Position numbers and translations under genes: made by a program. 64,000 bases of DNA from contig PHFX01000152.1 of NCBI GenBank assembly GCA_007618135.1, positions 62,001-126,000 on the forward strand. The letters are read 5' to 3'. The notes beneath the pieces are model-generated. The model saw only the letters and a program-made list of their open reading frames with translations, did not search any database and was not told the DNA's origin. The DNA comes from Candidatus Brocadia sp. WS118 (GTDB lineage: Bacteria > Planctomycetota > Brocadiia > Brocadiales > Brocadiaceae). Shown here one piece after another: positions 17,928-27,060 of this stretch (position 1 is the stretch's first letter; the number at the start of each line of letters is the position of its first letter).

Positions 17928-18283
17928 GGTATCCTCCTGTTTATGAAAATCACGTGCATGCCCCCCGAAGAGAGGCAAAGACAGTTACTGCCTAAAGGTA
18001 TAGACAAATTCATGTCCGTTTCTTTTTGGCTATATTATCGGGCAGGACTTTCTGCAATTTATCGTATAGCATCCGGAAAAATCTTTAAAAAGGCCTTAAC
18101 CGAACGGCAAACTTGTGACAGTCTGCTCTGACCTCTGCCCTCTGCCCTGTTTGAAGCACTTGTGTCAAAACAATCTCATGCAGTATACTATATTTTTCAC
18201 CGAATACAATGAGAGTCTATCATAAAACAAGATTCTGCTTTTTGTCTTTCATCTTTCCCTGCGTCTTCAGTAGTTAACCGTTT
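17928..18283. other. Intergenic region between porin and metal-binding-protein genes
   Basis: About 355 bases on the minus-strand path from the porin gene to the binding-protein gene. Besides the AGGAGG ribosome binding site at its left edge I see no gene, terminator or clear operator. The length suggests the transporter may have its own promoter. Confidence 0.5.
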
Positions 18284-19993
18284 TTAAAATTTATGCGCTC
18301 CGTGTGAACCCAGTAAAAATTCAAACTGAAGAAATACGGAATGTTCTGTGCTGTTATTTCCCAGGATATCATCGTAGTTATACTGCAGCCGCATCTTCGA
18401 GAATTCTGATGAATAAAAGGTGAGATTGGGCGAAAGCCGCCAACGTTCGTATCCTAAAGGATCTGTTGCGCCATCCTCTCCATCGGCATAATCACCACGA
18501 AGTCCGGCCACCCACCGTTTCTTAAATCCCCAGGCAATCTGGGAGTAGGCGCCCCAGTTATCCATGGTGTCATCTGGCAGGCCGGCATTAACATCTTCGC
18601 CAGCCTCAAAACGTCTCCCCATAACCTCGGTCTGCCATGTCACAAAGGGAAAACCGCCGCTTGCATACCTGGACTTCCACTTCCAGAACATGTCAAGACC
18701 ATACACCATGGTATCCTTATCCTGTCCGGTAGAATTTGGGCCAAAGGCGGCCGATGCGCCTAATAAAACCGTTGTTTCATCTGTCACATCAAAAGAAGTG
18801 GTAATACGTGGAGTGTAAAGCATGTCTTCCATGCCACGCACCCGTGTTTCAACTGCCTCCCGTCCAAAGAGTGCATCTTCATTTCTGAAACTATGGGCGG
18901 TCTCACCCTGACTATCCTGTACCGTGATAAACAATTCCGTATAGTTGTCAGTTGGCGCTAACCATGATAACCGTGCCCCTGGATTCCGCAATCCATCGGG
19001 ACCTAAGAACCGGCCATTAACCAGCGGCTGGTCTGCAAAGTCCCACGCATGAGGATGAAATGGATTCAGTCGCCCAAATTCGGTAAAAAAGGTGCCTGCT
19101 TTTACCTGCAAATTTAAAGGGAGGGACATGGATGTTAAAAAGGCCTCCTCCACCTCAAGAAACGATTCACCGTCATTATCAATCTGGTATATAATATTTG
19201 CTTGTCCCTTAAAATAAGGATCCACCGCTCCTTCAAACGTGGTTTCCAGATTTTGTACGGTAAATCCACGCTGATTAGGGTCGTGTCCGCCGGGCTCAAG
19301 GGTTTCCAGGTCTTCTGCTGTGGACCCTGCTGCGGCAAACAGCCCATCAAATGAAATATTCATGTAACTCTTTCCCGTGCTCCATAGGGTAATGGGTTGT
19401 TCAGGCGACCACGTTCCGGTTTCGGGACTTGCGGGTTGAGGAGAAACGGCAACCTTGTGCTGCATTTCTTCAAGACGGGAATCATAGGCCTTTTGTATTT
19501 CCTGTAAACGGGCGTCATAATCTGATTCCATATTTTCTATGGCAGACTCCACGTTCTGAAGCTTCCCTGCAACTGCATCGTATTCCTCTTTTTTCATACG
19601 ACTGTTTTCAGCACCAGGAATTGGAGCTTCTGCAGCACTTGCTGGTTGAGAGACTACTTTAGTTGTTTGTGTCCTTCCTTTTTCAAGAGCAGCGATCTTT
19701 TCTTGCATCTCTTTTAACCGTGTTTCATAATCCTGTTTCATGTTGAGAAGCAGTTCCTTCATACCCTGAAGTTGTTCGACAATTTCTTCAAATTCGTCCT
19801 TTCTAATACGGATATCTTTTGAGTCTCCAGATGTTTCTTCTTGTCCTTCTGTAATGCTCATCGGTTGAGAATCTTTATCGGTTGTTGATGTCACTTCACC
19901 ATGTACTTTGGTAGTTGAGAACGGCCATTCGTAGCCGCCTGTAATGAGTATGCATAGGAACAATATATACAATATATACTTCAGCAGTTTCAT
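18284..19993 (-). CDS. Outer-membrane porin-like protein with N-terminal coiled coils
   Basis: A 569-residue protein. A signal peptide or anchor (YILYILFLCILITGGYEW) is followed by two coiled-coil blocks, about residues 55-110 and 130-190. Each opens with a similar phrase (RIRKDEFEEIVEQLQGMKELL and RMKKEEYDAVAGKLQNVESAI), so the block is duplicated. The rest (about 210-569) alternates aromatic and polar residues as in beta-barrels and ends ...YDDILGNNSTEHSVFLQFEFLLGSHGAHKF. It resembles phosphate-selective or DcaP-like trimeric porins. AGGAG precedes the ATG. The adjacent metal transporter genes suggest it lets metal or a metal complex through the outer membrane (inference). Confidence 0.75.
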   Translation of the reverse strand: MKLLKYILYILFLCILITGGYEWPFSTTKVHGEVTSTTDKDSQPMSITEGQEETSGDSKDIRIRKDEFEEIVEQLQGMKELLLNMKQDYETRLKEMQEKIAALEKGRTQTTKVVSQPASAAEAPIPGAENSRMKKEEYDAVAGKLQNVESAIENMESDYDARLQEIQKAYDSRLEEMQHKVAVSPQPASPETGTWSPEQPITLWSTGKSYMNISFDGLFAAAGSTAEDLETLEPGGHDPNQRGFTVQNLETTFEGAVDPYFKGQANIIYQIDNDGESFLEVEEAFLTSMSLPLNLQVKAGTFFTEFGRLNPFHPHAWDFADQPLVNGRFLGPDGLRNPGARLSWLAPTDNYTELFITVQDSQGETAHSFRNEDALFGREAVETRVRGMEDMLYTPRITTSFDVTDETTVLLGASAAFGPNSTGQDKDTMVYGLDMFWKWKSRYASGGFPFVTWQTEVMGRRFEAGEDVNAGLPDDTMDNWGAYSQIAWGFKKRWVAGLRGDYADGEDGATDPLGYERWRLSPNLTFYSSEFSKMRLQYNYDDILGNNSTEHSVFLQFEFLLGSHGAHKF

Positions 19994-20060
19994 ACCATTC
20001 TCCTGGAAAACACTTTGAAATGAGAAGGCAGGTAATAATTTACCGTTTAGGAATTCAATA

Positions 20061-20086
20061 TAGGGGCACGGTGCACCGTGCCCCTA
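20061..20086. repeat. Perfect 26-bp palindrome (TAGGGGCACGGTG and its complement)
   Basis: Bases 20061-20073 are followed immediately by their exact reverse complement at 20074-20086. It lies between the Cys/His-rich small gene and the porin gene, both on the minus strand. There is no T-run after it. It may be a REP-like dispersed element or a messenger-processing stem between the two genes. Confidence 0.7.
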
Positions 20087-20127
20087 CGGACTTTTTGCCT
20101 TTGTGTCTTAGTGGGTTAAATTTTTGG

Positions 20128-20538
20128 TTATGCAGAATACCAGGAGAAAGCGGGAGGCGGACGAATGGTAAATTTATGGATGAATAAAGACGGAAGTATT
20201 GGATTGAAATCCCGCGGAGAACTATTGTAAACAAAATCGAATTGCGCGTCTACGGTTAAAAATGGTACTTCAGATGAAGGAGTCTTTAACCATTGACAGA
20301 TTTGGCATATTTCGGAGTCGTGCTGAGTAATATCATCTCTATTTCCAACCAGCTGGCATCCGGCATTATCGTGACTACCATAAGACTCGGTTTGCAGTTC
20401 ATGACTACAATGGTTGGAGCTGAACACACCATTATGGAATCCCCCCATCGTAAGACACAAGAGGAGATATGGAATAAGGAGACTGAGAAAGAAGATATTG
20501 TAGGTATTTCTTTTTCTGTTAAACTGATTTAACATCAT
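20128..20538 (-). CDS. Small secreted His/Cys-containing protein, DUF2946-like
   Basis: A 136-residue protein with an N-terminal membrane or signal segment (IFFLSLLIPYLLLCLTMGG), a middle rich in His and Cys (SNHCSHELQTESYGSHDNAG, then HDSEICQICQWLKTP) and a closing IRPPPA. This layout resembles the DUF2946/DUF2946-like small proteins found beside metal-transport and outer-membrane receptor genes. It is followed on the same strand by the porin and metal ABC genes, suggesting a periplasmic metal-binding or sensing part of one uptake locus. No clear ribosome binding site is seen. The family call is tentative. Confidence 0.55.
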   Translation of the reverse strand: MMLNQFNRKRNTYNIFFLSLLIPYLLLCLTMGGFHNGVFSSNHCSHELQTESYGSHDNAGCQLVGNRDDITQHDSEICQICQWLKTPSSEVPFLTVDAQFDFVYNSSPRDFNPILPSLFIHKFTIRPPPAFSWYSA

Positions 20539-20639
20539 CTTACGGATGAAAATAAAATAGGTTCTGCCGGAATATACAAAAATGATGCTAATGTATTTTT
20601 ATGATAAGTCAAGTAAAATATGTACCCTGTAAAGCCGGA

Positions 20640-20904
20640 TCCTTGCCAAGTTTGATTACGACAAAAACCCGAAGGAGATCTTTCCGTTTGACCAGTCACA
20701 AGAACGTTACAGCATGTACGCACTGAATGTCTATCTGTTACTGCCGATGCACTTGCATGGTATGTTAAAAGGGCGTACCTGATTTTGCAATTAGCCGCAT
20801 TTATGAACAAATTATTTACCTTTGTGAGAGATAACCGAAGAGAGCTGGTGGTAGAAATCATACTCGTAAATGAGTTAATGATGGCAAAGATCATAACAAT
20901 TTAG
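20640..20904 (+). pseudogene. Possible degraded coding remnant
   Basis: Within the gene-poor stretch 20539-21027, the plus strand holds frames that look protein-like but are broken by stops. One runs from about 20685 to the stop at 20904 without a good start, with the segments ADALAWYVKRAYLILQLAAF and LFTFVRDNRRELVVEIIL; another reads FDYDKNPKEIFPFDQSQERY and then stops. I cannot name the parent gene. It could also be chance open sequence. The other part of the interval is AT-rich, with an imperfect AAAAAT...ATTTTT dyad near 20578-20600 that could serve the minus-strand metal locus. Confidence 0.25.
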
Positions 20905-21027
20905 TTTTTTGCATATTTGACAATTATATCATTCAGGAAAGGCCCAATCAGGATATCTTTTATTGTCTCCACAAGACCACCACTTCGGGACGTATACGTA
21001 CGAATACAAATAATATATAAGGCTGTA

Positions 21028-22380
21028 TCACAATTTTGGAGAAATATTCCGGCTGAATGCGAACACAACTTTTGCGTGTGCCGGCTTCCCGCTGATTTCA
21101 AGCACCGGATATGCCAGAAAATTAATTGGCCCTGATGCTGGCCGGGGATCTGGCTTCAGATCACGTCCGCGGCTGAATTCGATACGGTTTGCCGGATGAT
21201 GACCAAAGAAATATCCCGCTAAGCTGTTGCACTTGTTCGCCTCACTTATGTCAACAGGCCACCACTTGCCTTCGGTATAAAATTCAACCCAGCAATGATA
21301 GCCGTCAATGCCACCTTCATTACGCTCAGAAGGAATTGCCGCCCCGACAGCAAAACGCGCCGGAATACCAACCGCCCGGCACAAGGCGATGAAGAAGGCA
21401 TGAAAATCAGAACAGTTACCGCTGCGTGTATTGCAGGCATATACAGCGTCGCCCTGGCCCCAGCCGGAACCGAACCTGACATACCGAAAATTGTCAATTA
21501 CATAGTCGTAAAGTGTCCTTGCACGGGCAAGATTTCCTGTCTTACCTGCTACGATTGAATTGGCCAGTTCCTGAAACATTTGTTCGTCAGGTACAAGAGA
21601 TTCCGGTTGAAGATATTTTTCCACACCGGACGATTCCGCATTATAAACTCCTTTTTCCAGACGCTGCACCTGAAACCGCATGGTGACGGCCTGGCCACTG
21701 TGCTCGGGGCCGAGTTTCATGAAAAGAACGCGGTTGCCATATTCAGACTCATGCAGTATTTCATACCGTGCAGGGGTCTCTATTGCCATGACGTTAATGG
21801 TCTGAAATGCATCAGATGCCGGGAAAGGCAGCCACAGAGCGGCAGAACCGCCGATCTCTGGCAGAAATGCCTGGTAGATAAACTCAAACTCATCTCTGCC
21901 GGAGATCACACCCAGTAATTCCGGTGCAGCATCGTCCACTTCAACGCGGTGCCACGTTTTATCGCTCCGCTGTTTCCATGCATACAAGGGTTTTCCGTTA
22001 ACCTTGTGAACGGTCGTTTCAGTCACAACCATTTCGTCCGGATCGCCGTAAAGAAAAAAATCCACGTCATAAACGTTTCCATCAGGACAAGCCAGGTCGA
22101 CGCATGCAAAATGGATGTCTGGCTCAATCGTAGCCAAATACTCTGTATGAATGCGAACCAGCTTCAGATTGAGTTCTTCCCCTCGAAAAGACAATCTGAA
22201 ACAGCCATTACCCAGGCGACTTTGTTCTTCGATATGGGTTTCAATTCCTTTCTGTATGTCCCTGGTAACAACATGTGATATGAACGTTGGCGTGTCTTGC
22301 ATTTCCTTATGCAGAATAGAACATCCTGAAAATAATATACAAACAACCAGCGCTGCTGGTACCGTCTTTCGCCAGTTCAT
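21028..22380 (-). CDS. Transglutaminase-like lipoprotein
   Basis: About 450 residues. The start at 22380 (MNWRKTVPAALVVCILFSGC) follows AAGGGAG and gives a lipoprotein signal with Cys at residue 20; the frame upstream to 22482 is unlikely to be translated. Residues 30-230 are a beta-rich region of unknown role. Residues 280-420 are a transglutaminase/protease-like core with the Cys-His-Asp triad in RSGNCSDFHAFF, GYHCWVEFY and WWPVDISEA. Such envelope proteins act as peptidases or amide-bond enzymes or only as binding domains. No partner gene (such as an alpha-E protein or ATP-grasp enzyme) lies nearby. Confidence 0.85.
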   Translation of the reverse strand: MNWRKTVPAALVVCILFSGCSILHKEMQDTPTFISHVVTRDIQKGIETHIEEQSRLGNGCFRLSFRGEELNLKLVRIHTEYLATIEPDIHFACVDLACPDGNVYDVDFFLYGDPDEMVVTETTVHKVNGKPLYAWKQRSDKTWHRVEVDDAAPELLGVISGRDEFEFIYQAFLPEIGGSAALWLPFPASDAFQTINVMAIETPARYEILHESEYGNRVLFMKLGPEHSGQAVTMRFQVQRLEKGVYNAESSGVEKYLQPESLVPDEQMFQELANSIVAGKTGNLARARTLYDYVIDNFRYVRFGSGWGQGDAVYACNTRSGNCSDFHAFFIALCRAVGIPARFAVGAAIPSERNEGGIDGYHCWVEFYTEGKWWPVDISEANKCNSLAGYFFGHHPANRIEFSRGRDLKPDPRPASGPINFLAYPVLEISGKPAHAKVVFAFSRNISPKL

Positions 22381-22608
22381 AATTCTCCCTTTTAATTTTC
22401 TTATGGAAGTCATTCTTATGCGATAATAAATTAACAAAAAACATGATGCAAGCTTTTTTTCGAGCCTCGTTGCTTTGTACACCCATCTTCACGAGAATTT
22501 TGTATCAGAATAGTTTATAACTTTTCATGCTGAAAGAGAGATGGAATTTTATTAAGATATAGCTATTGCCAGCATGATATTTATCAATATTAATTAGGAA
22601 ATAACCCC

Positions 22609-24222
22609 ATGTACGATCTGACAAATTTTACCATCCAGGACATGACCCAATGTGGAGATGCACTGGAGCATCTTGGGTATAAGGCGAAAGATATAGAGGA
22701 ACTGGCCGATTCGGTGGTTCGTTATTTCTACGACCACCTCATTGACAGTCGGACAGGTGAAAAGGCCTCTGCACTGGTGCGCTTTTTCATAACATATCCA
22801 TACGATAACCTTGACGAGGAATTACGCCAATTAGCCAGTAAGATGCCGGGCGGACAATCCTTGACTAAGTCCACAAGTTGCATAGTACTCCTGTCAACCG
22901 TGGGACTGCAACCTGAGTGGAATTCGAAAAAGCTTTCCAAAGGACACAGGGTCATTCCACTGGTAGATAAGCAAACGGCGGAAAAACATCCGATGATTGC
23001 CCAATTGGTTTACCAGTTGGGGATCGATATTGACAAGGTGCTCCATCCCTGCCCTACTCTAGAGATTGAGCTAGAAAGCAAGATTTTTAATGTGTTTCAC
23101 GTGCCCGATGCCCTGGGAAGCCCCCATATTCCAGCTCAGACTGAATTTGTGATCCCTTTCGGGATTAAATCGGCATTGGGATTTGGAAGTATGTTGCCTA
23201 CGGGAAATTTATTTACGGTGGTTATCTTTTCGAAAATGAGGGTTCCTCGGAACACGGCAGAAATGTTCAAATATCTTGCCTTGAATACAAGGATGGCGGT
23301 ATTGCCCTTTGTGTCAAAAAAAATTTACGTAAATGAAAAGAACGTGCTTGACGAAACCGAGAGACTCAGGTCGATCATTGCCACACAAACGAGTTTATTG
23401 AGTGTATACAAAAAGACCGCGGTTAATCAGTCCAGGCGTTTGGAGGGCTTTTCATTAAAATTTACCCTGACTCTGGCAAAATTTACCAAAAAGGCCTGGC
23501 TCTATATTTCCTTGATAACCGCTTCGTCATTCTTTTTGTATGTTTTTTATGCGACACATGTCGAGTTTATGATGCACGTGGCTGCAATCCCCCTCGAAGT
23601 ATTGCTGGGCGCCTTATTAATAGAAAGACTTTTAGAAAGGAAAGAGAGGGCAGAAAAATTCAATCAATTGATGTATATAAAGAGTTATCTGTACCGGTCA
23701 GAGATGCGCAACCTTTTTATTACCAATTTTAATTCCTTAAAATTCCCGGTAATAACGATGTCAAAAATCAAAAATGCAAACTTAGAAGAATTAAAACAGA
23801 TGCGCAGCGATGCGGACCACCTGGAATATTTTTCACTGGATGCAATGGAATTGGTGGTTGAGGAGTATGTTTCAGCCTATCACGTATTTCGTGACTTTAT
23901 GGATCGGGCAAGCACGTACGGCATAGATAGCCTTTTTCAGGATATGATTTATGTTTTGCATTTCATCCAGGATGTTAAATTGTTTAAGCAGGCGAACCCT
24001 GATAAGCCTTTCATCTATGAAGCACAGGAACATCCTTTCTTAATGGAAAAAGTGAGAAAGGTTATAGGGGATGGTACCCAGAAATTTCTGGATTATATGG
24101 TTGAGCTAAAAGAAAAAAAGCCAGACCTCTTCTACGACCTTTTAACCGACTATGAATTAACATCACGCAGAATAACCCCGTTATTGAACGAACGAAAAAA
24201 GGCTGATACCACTATACAATAA
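22609..24222 (+). CDS. Membrane protein with putative sensory N-terminal domain, unknown function
   Basis: 537 residues. The first ~270 residues start MYDLTNFTIQDMTQCGDALE and form a soluble domain; I recall this kind of opening in front of some bacterial histidine kinases, but no kinase domain follows here. Residues 250-285 look like a coiled coil, two hydrophobic helices lie around 300-345 (LYISLITASSFFLYVFYA and VAAIPLEVLLGALLI), and the remaining ~190 residues are helical and soluble. AGGAAATAACCCC precedes the ATG. The 3' end overlaps the convergent MATE gene by 11 bases. It may be a sensor that acts through protein contact rather than phosphorylation (inference). Confidence 0.6.
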   Translation: MYDLTNFTIQDMTQCGDALEHLGYKAKDIEELADSVVRYFYDHLIDSRTGEKASALVRFFITYPYDNLDEELRQLASKMPGGQSLTKSTSCIVLLSTVGLQPEWNSKKLSKGHRVIPLVDKQTAEKHPMIAQLVYQLGIDIDKVLHPCPTLEIELESKIFNVFHVPDALGSPHIPAQTEFVIPFGIKSALGFGSMLPTGNLFTVVIFSKMRVPRNTAEMFKYLALNTRMAVLPFVSKKIYVNEKNVLDETERLRSIIATQTSLLSVYKKTAVNQSRRLEGFSLKFTLTLAKFTKKAWLYISLITASSFFLYVFYATHVEFMMHVAAIPLEVLLGALLIERLLERKERAEKFNQLMYIKSYLYRSEMRNLFITNFNSLKFPVITMSKIKNANLEELKQMRSDADHLEYFSLDAMELVVEEYVSAYHVFRDFMDRASTYGIDSLFQDMIYVLHFIQDVKLFKQANPDKPFIYEAQEHPFLMEKVRKVIGDGTQKFLDYMVELKEKKPDLFYDLLTDYELTSRRITPLLNERKKADTTIQ

Positions 24223-25555
24223 CCTGCTTCCATCTCCCTCTTTTGTAGAGACAATAGATAGCAATGGCACGAATAATCCAGTCTATTGCTGCTCCAAGCC
24301 ATACCCCTGCTAACCCCAAATGAAAGGTAACACCTAATACATATGCCAGGGGAACATGAAGACATAAAGTACCGACAATGGCTACAATCATGGGACTCAC
24401 CGTATCGCCTGCACCACGAAGACCACCTGCATAGACCATATAGATCGCTAAAGCAGGCTGCTCGATAGCAGAAATCATGAGGCAGACGGTAGCCAACGAA
24501 AGCACGTTGGCTTCTGGTTGAAATAACCCGACGATCTGTTTTGGCAATAGCAGGAAGACTAAGGCAAAAAATCCCATTAACCCAAGGGCAAAACAGCAAC
24601 TGCGTTTCATGCTAAGAAATGCCAAGTTACTATTCTTTGCTCCGAGGCTCTGTCCTACTAAAGTGGCAGTTGATACGGCGAGAGCGAATCCAGGCATGAA
24701 CGAAATTGACTCAATTCGAAGGGCAATCTCGTGCGCCGCCAGCGATATGGTGCCAAGCATGGTAACAATTTTAGTAAAAAACAAAAATCCCATCTGTGTT
24801 AAGAAGGTATCAATGGCAGCCGGGATAGAGACGCGGATAATTCTTCGCATAGACTCAAGATGCAATCGAACCATCTGCTGTATCGATATGTTAATAATAG
24901 CCTCTTTTTCAAAGAGTTTTTTCATGAGCAGGCCGGTACCAATAAAATATGCAATTACCGTAGCATACCCTACCCCAGAAACACCTAATCTCGGAAATGG
25001 TCCAATGCCAAAGATTAACAACCAATTAAACAGAATGTTAATGATATTAATGACCAGGGTTACCTTCATAGGCGTCTTGGTATCACCTGCTCCACGGAGA
25101 ATCCCGCTGCATGCAAGCATGATAAGCCGAAACACCATAAAACCGCTGACAATCTGGAGATAACCAACTCCAAGGTCTACAACTATTGGCTCTGCACTCA
25201 TTACTACCAACAGTTTTCTCGCAAAAATGACTAAAAACGGCGAGACGGCAACGCCCAGCACAAGAGACATGAGAATTGACTGCCCTGCAACTATCTGCGC
25301 CTTGACCATTTCTTTTGCCCCAACGTGTCGTGCGATAATGCTTGCAGAAGCAATATTGAGGGAAGAGAAGACCATGGAGACAATAAAATAAACGGTGCCT
25401 GCAAGGCCTACTGCTGCAATAGATGCAGTTCCCAAACGAGCTATCATGATGGTATCTGAGACAAAAACGCTCATATGAAAAATATTTTCGATAACTATTG
25501 GAATACTTAACTTGAAAATATTTTTATTCAGATTATTTTCTGTTAGCTCGAGCAT
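24212..25555 (-). CDS. MATE family efflux transporter
   Basis: A 447-residue inner-membrane protein with twelve predicted helices in two related halves, as in the multidrug and toxin extrusion family, which exports drugs or metabolites using Na+ or H+. Typical segments are IPIVIENIFHMSVFVSDTIMI near the N-terminus, GVGYLQI, GILRGAGDTKTPM and, in the second half, GGLRGAGDTVSPM at the equivalent position. Length is normal. It stands alone, convergent with the sensory membrane protein gene. The substrate cannot be predicted. Confidence 0.92.
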   Translation of the reverse strand: MLELTENNLNKNIFKLSIPIVIENIFHMSVFVSDTIMIARLGTASIAAVGLAGTVYFIVSMVFSSLNIASASIIARHVGAKEMVKAQIVAGQSILMSLVLGVAVSPFLVIFARKLLVVMSAEPIVVDLGVGYLQIVSGFMVFRLIMLACSGILRGAGDTKTPMKVTLVINIINILFNWLLIFGIGPFPRLGVSGVGYATVIAYFIGTGLLMKKLFEKEAIINISIQQMVRLHLESMRRIIRVSIPAAIDTFLTQMGFLFFTKIVTMLGTISLAAHEIALRIESISFMPGFALAVSTATLVGQSLGAKNSNLAFLSMKRSCCFALGLMGFFALVFLLLPKQIVGLFQPEANVLSLATVCLMISAIEQPALAIYMVYAGGLRGAGDTVSPMIVAIVGTLCLHVPLAYVLGVTFHLGLAGVWLGAAIDWIIRAIAIYCLYKRGRWKQVIV

Positions 25556-25781
25556 GCGTATAACGATATTCGTTATTTTTAGGGAAGTAGAGCGGGTGTA
25601 TTATAAAAAACAAACATAAAAAACCAAATACAAAATAATAAATTTATTATGAGTGGACGTAACTGACGAAATAGATTGAAGCGTTGTACTTGAACTGATG
25701 AGATGCGTTGATTTGATTTGTAAAATAAGGGGGTTTTTGAAGTGAGGAGAAAAATACTGCAGCGTGCTTTAACCTCACAGG

Positions 25782-27026
25782 TTAAAGCAAAGGCAACCCT
25801 TTAGGGACTACGACGATACCTCGTTCTGTAACGGTGAACTGTCTGGCATCTTCTTCCGGGTTATATCCGATCTGTTTACCATCCGGTACTACGACTGATT
25901 TATCAATAATGGTATTCCGAATTTTGACATTTTTACCGATCCGAACCCCCTCCATGATAATTGAATCATAGACTTCAGAATAATCTTCGATTCTCACGTT
26001 TGGCGATATAACAGACTTCTCCACACGTGCCCCACTAATAATACAGCCATGAGAAACCAGTGAATTCAAAACGATACCACACCTCCCCCCGGGAAATAGT
26101 TCTGAAAACACGGTCTTTGCAGGAGGAAACTGTTCATAATACGTGCGAATTGGCCAGGATGTGTCGTAGAGGTTAAAAATAGGTTCTATTTGAACAAGAT
26201 CCATATTCGCATCCCAGTAAGCATCCAGCGTCCCTATGTCCCTCCAATATTTAACAGCTTTGTTGTTTTTATCATTAAATATATATGCAAACAAGCGACT
26301 ATTTTTGATCATAGAAGGAATAATGTTCTTCCCAAAATCATGGCTGGTATCTTGTTTAGCGTCTCCGATTATCTGTTTTACTAATACTTCCGTATTGAAG
26401 AGATATATTCCCATGGACACCAGCGCAACATTGGGATTTGATGGCATCGGTTTTGGATGAGCTGGCTTTTCCACAAAATCCGTAATTTGCAGTTCATTAT
26501 CGATACTTACAATTCCAAAACGATTCGCCTCATTTAATGGAACCTCTATACAGGGTATCGTTACATCCGCATGCTTTGATTCATGAAAAGTTATTAATTC
26601 ACGATAATCCATTTTGTAAATATGGTCACCTGCTAAGATCAATACTTTTTCTGGCCTTTCCCTTTCCAATACGTAGATATTTTGATGTACGGCATCGGCT
26701 GTCCCCTGGTACCATAAATCACTGGTTCTTTTTTGTGGTGGTATCGTTTCAATAAACTCACCTAATTCATGATTGCCGATATTCCATCCAATTCGCAAAT
26801 GCCTGTCCAGGGAATAGGATTTATACTGTGTCAATACGGAAATCTTTTTCAAGCCTGAGTTAAGACAATTACTTAAGGGAAAATCAATAATACGATAGAT
26901 GCCGCCGAAGGGAACAGCTGGTTTTGCCCTGTCTTTTGTCAGCGGGTAGAGACGTTCACCCTGCCCACCTGCAAGCAGCATCACCAGCACCTGTTCAGCT
27001 TTGTCATAAATAAAAAGAGAGGACAT
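25782..27026 (-). CDS. glgC: Glucose-1-phosphate adenylyltransferase
   Basis: This enzyme makes ADP-glucose, the glucosyl donor for glycogen. The 414-residue protein contains the nucleotide-binding MLLAGGQGERLYPLTKDRAKPAVPFGG, YQGTADAVHQN, AGDHIYKMDY and FVEKPAHPKP, then a C-terminal left-handed beta-helix (SHGCIISGARVEKSVISPNV, GVRIGKNVKIRNTII). It starts with an extension of about 13 residues compared with enteric GlgC. It lies 34 bases downstream of the rho gene, which ends at 27061 on the same strand, so it may share that transcript. No other glycogen genes are in the window. Anammox bacteria are known to store glycogen. Confidence 0.95.
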   Translation of the reverse strand: MSSLFIYDKAEQVLVMLLAGGQGERLYPLTKDRAKPAVPFGGIYRIIDFPLSNCLNSGLKKISVLTQYKSYSLDRHLRIGWNIGNHELGEFIETIPPQKRTSDLWYQGTADAVHQNIYVLERERPEKVLILAGDHIYKMDYRELITFHESKHADVTIPCIEVPLNEANRFGIVSIDNELQITDFVEKPAHPKPMPSNPNVALVSMGIYLFNTEVLVKQIIGDAKQDTSHDFGKNIIPSMIKNSRLFAYIFNDKNNKAVKYWRDIGTLDAYWDANMDLVQIEPIFNLYDTSWPIRTYYEQFPPAKTVFSELFPGGRCGIVLNSLVSHGCIISGARVEKSVISPNVRIEDYSEVYDSIIMEGVRIGKNVKIRNTIIDKSVVVPDGKQIGYNPEEDARQFTVTERGIVVVPKGLPLL

Positions 27027-27060
27027 ATAGTGTCTATAAACTCCAAATAAATTAAAATTA

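Noticed and set aside
20535-20894. Minus-strand open frame of 119 codons
   Set aside because: Ser/Thr-rich without a recognisable motif or ribosome binding site; the opposite strand reads as a more protein-like, though broken, remnant.
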